This document shows positions 63,793 to 64,000 of a stretch of DNA of 64,000 nt, piece after piece. Each line of letters begins with the position of its first letter. Within the stretch, counting starts at the first letter, position 1. Where the stretch lies: NCBI GenBank assembly GCA_951804985.1, contig OX638130.1:108884040-108948039 (forward strand), read 5' to 3'. The translations under genes and the position numbers were made by a program. This DNA is from Dryomyza anilis (lineage: Eukaryota > Arthropoda > Insecta > Diptera > Dryomyzidae). The notes under the pieces are model-generated. The model saw nothing but the letters and a program-made list of their open reading frames with translations, searched no databases and was not told the DNA's origin.

Positions 63793-64000
63793 ACCATACA
63801 GAAGAGTGAAAGGGTATATTGAGTTTGGTACGCCGTTTGTTAGCGATTTACAAGAACGATTACAAAAAAATTAGAAGAGCTTGACCAATGAAACTTAAGA
63901 TTTAGATTACTCATATATCCAAGCTGACTGAACAAGAAAATTGGCATGATCGGTCTATTGTGACCGGAGAACCGACCACTTATGTTCAAATACCTCTTAT
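63793..64000 (+). mobile_element. Possible start of another DINE-like element, cut by window end
   Basis: TATACCATACAGAAGAGTGA followed by AAAGGGTATATTGAGTTTGG resembles the 5' start of the elements at 9779 and 44590 (TATACCCTACA..., GGTATATTAAGTTTGT). The diagnostic GTCTGTC core is not reached or not present, so this is tentative. Confidence 0.3.

Overview
This window is strongly AT-rich, intron-bearing eukaryotic DNA, most likely from a higher fly (Diptera, Schizophora). The evidence is its repeat content: DINE-1/mini-me-like elements with a GTCT/GTCC core, Helitrons with TC...CTAG ends inserted between A and T, a mariner of the DD41D type (the 'rosa' group, first described from a tephritid fly), a Tc1/mariner element of the DD37E type, and tRNA-derived SINEs with an (ATT)n tail. 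The species cannot be fixed from the sequence. I found no complete host protein-coding gene, no genuine tRNA or rRNA gene and no CRISPR array. Nearly all long open reading frames are by-products of simple tandem repeats.

Layout. 1-1.84 kb: a 149-bp satellite with a 7-monomer higher-order repeat. 2.7-3.6 kb: old tRNA-derived SINEs and a 164-bp repeat. 4.5-6.8 kb: an AT-rich palindromic element (copy A) split by a complete Helitron, then a short TIR element. 7.56 kb: a possible small exon. 8.4 kb: the best SINE copy. 9.5-11.2 kb: a decayed Helitron with two other elements nested in it. 11.4-12.4 kb: an internally deleted DD37E transposon. 13.9-16.8 kb: copy B of the palindromic element, with a Harbinger-like MITE and a mariner-derived fold-back MITE inside it, then a tandem duplication carrying a DD41D mariner. 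17.4-18.1 kb: another AT-rich dispersed repeat. 18.2-19.5 kb: a full-length but dead DD37E transposon. 20.8-22.5 kb: about seven diverged 240-bp tandem repeats. 24.1-25.0 kb: a Helitron remnant. 26.7-28.7 kb: a dispersed element split by about 1.5 kb that includes a SINE.

From 30 to 61.3 kb there is an unusual concentration of short-unit tandem arrays: 9 bp (30.0-32.6), 11 bp (34.0-35.3), 10 bp (39.1-40.2), 9 bp (41.8-42.1), 8 bp (42.5-43.5), 16 bp (52.0-52.8), about 41 bp (57.1-58.7) and 8 bp (60.0-61.3). Between them lie a large inverted repeat (37.2-37.7), a DINE-like element (44.6-45.4), a second DD41D mariner fused to a (TA)n tract (47.3-48.4), a Helitron and a MITE (48.5-49.5), more SINEs, a complete Helitron (53.1-54.4) and two splice-signal-bounded exon candidates (51.30-51.93 on the + strand; 59.56-59.61 on the - strand).

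The window therefore looks like intergenic or long-intron DNA assembled from nested transposons and tandem repeats. The most informative structures are nested or duplicated copies in which one copy preserves the unoccupied insertion site of the other. These give exact element boundaries and relative insertion order without any database.
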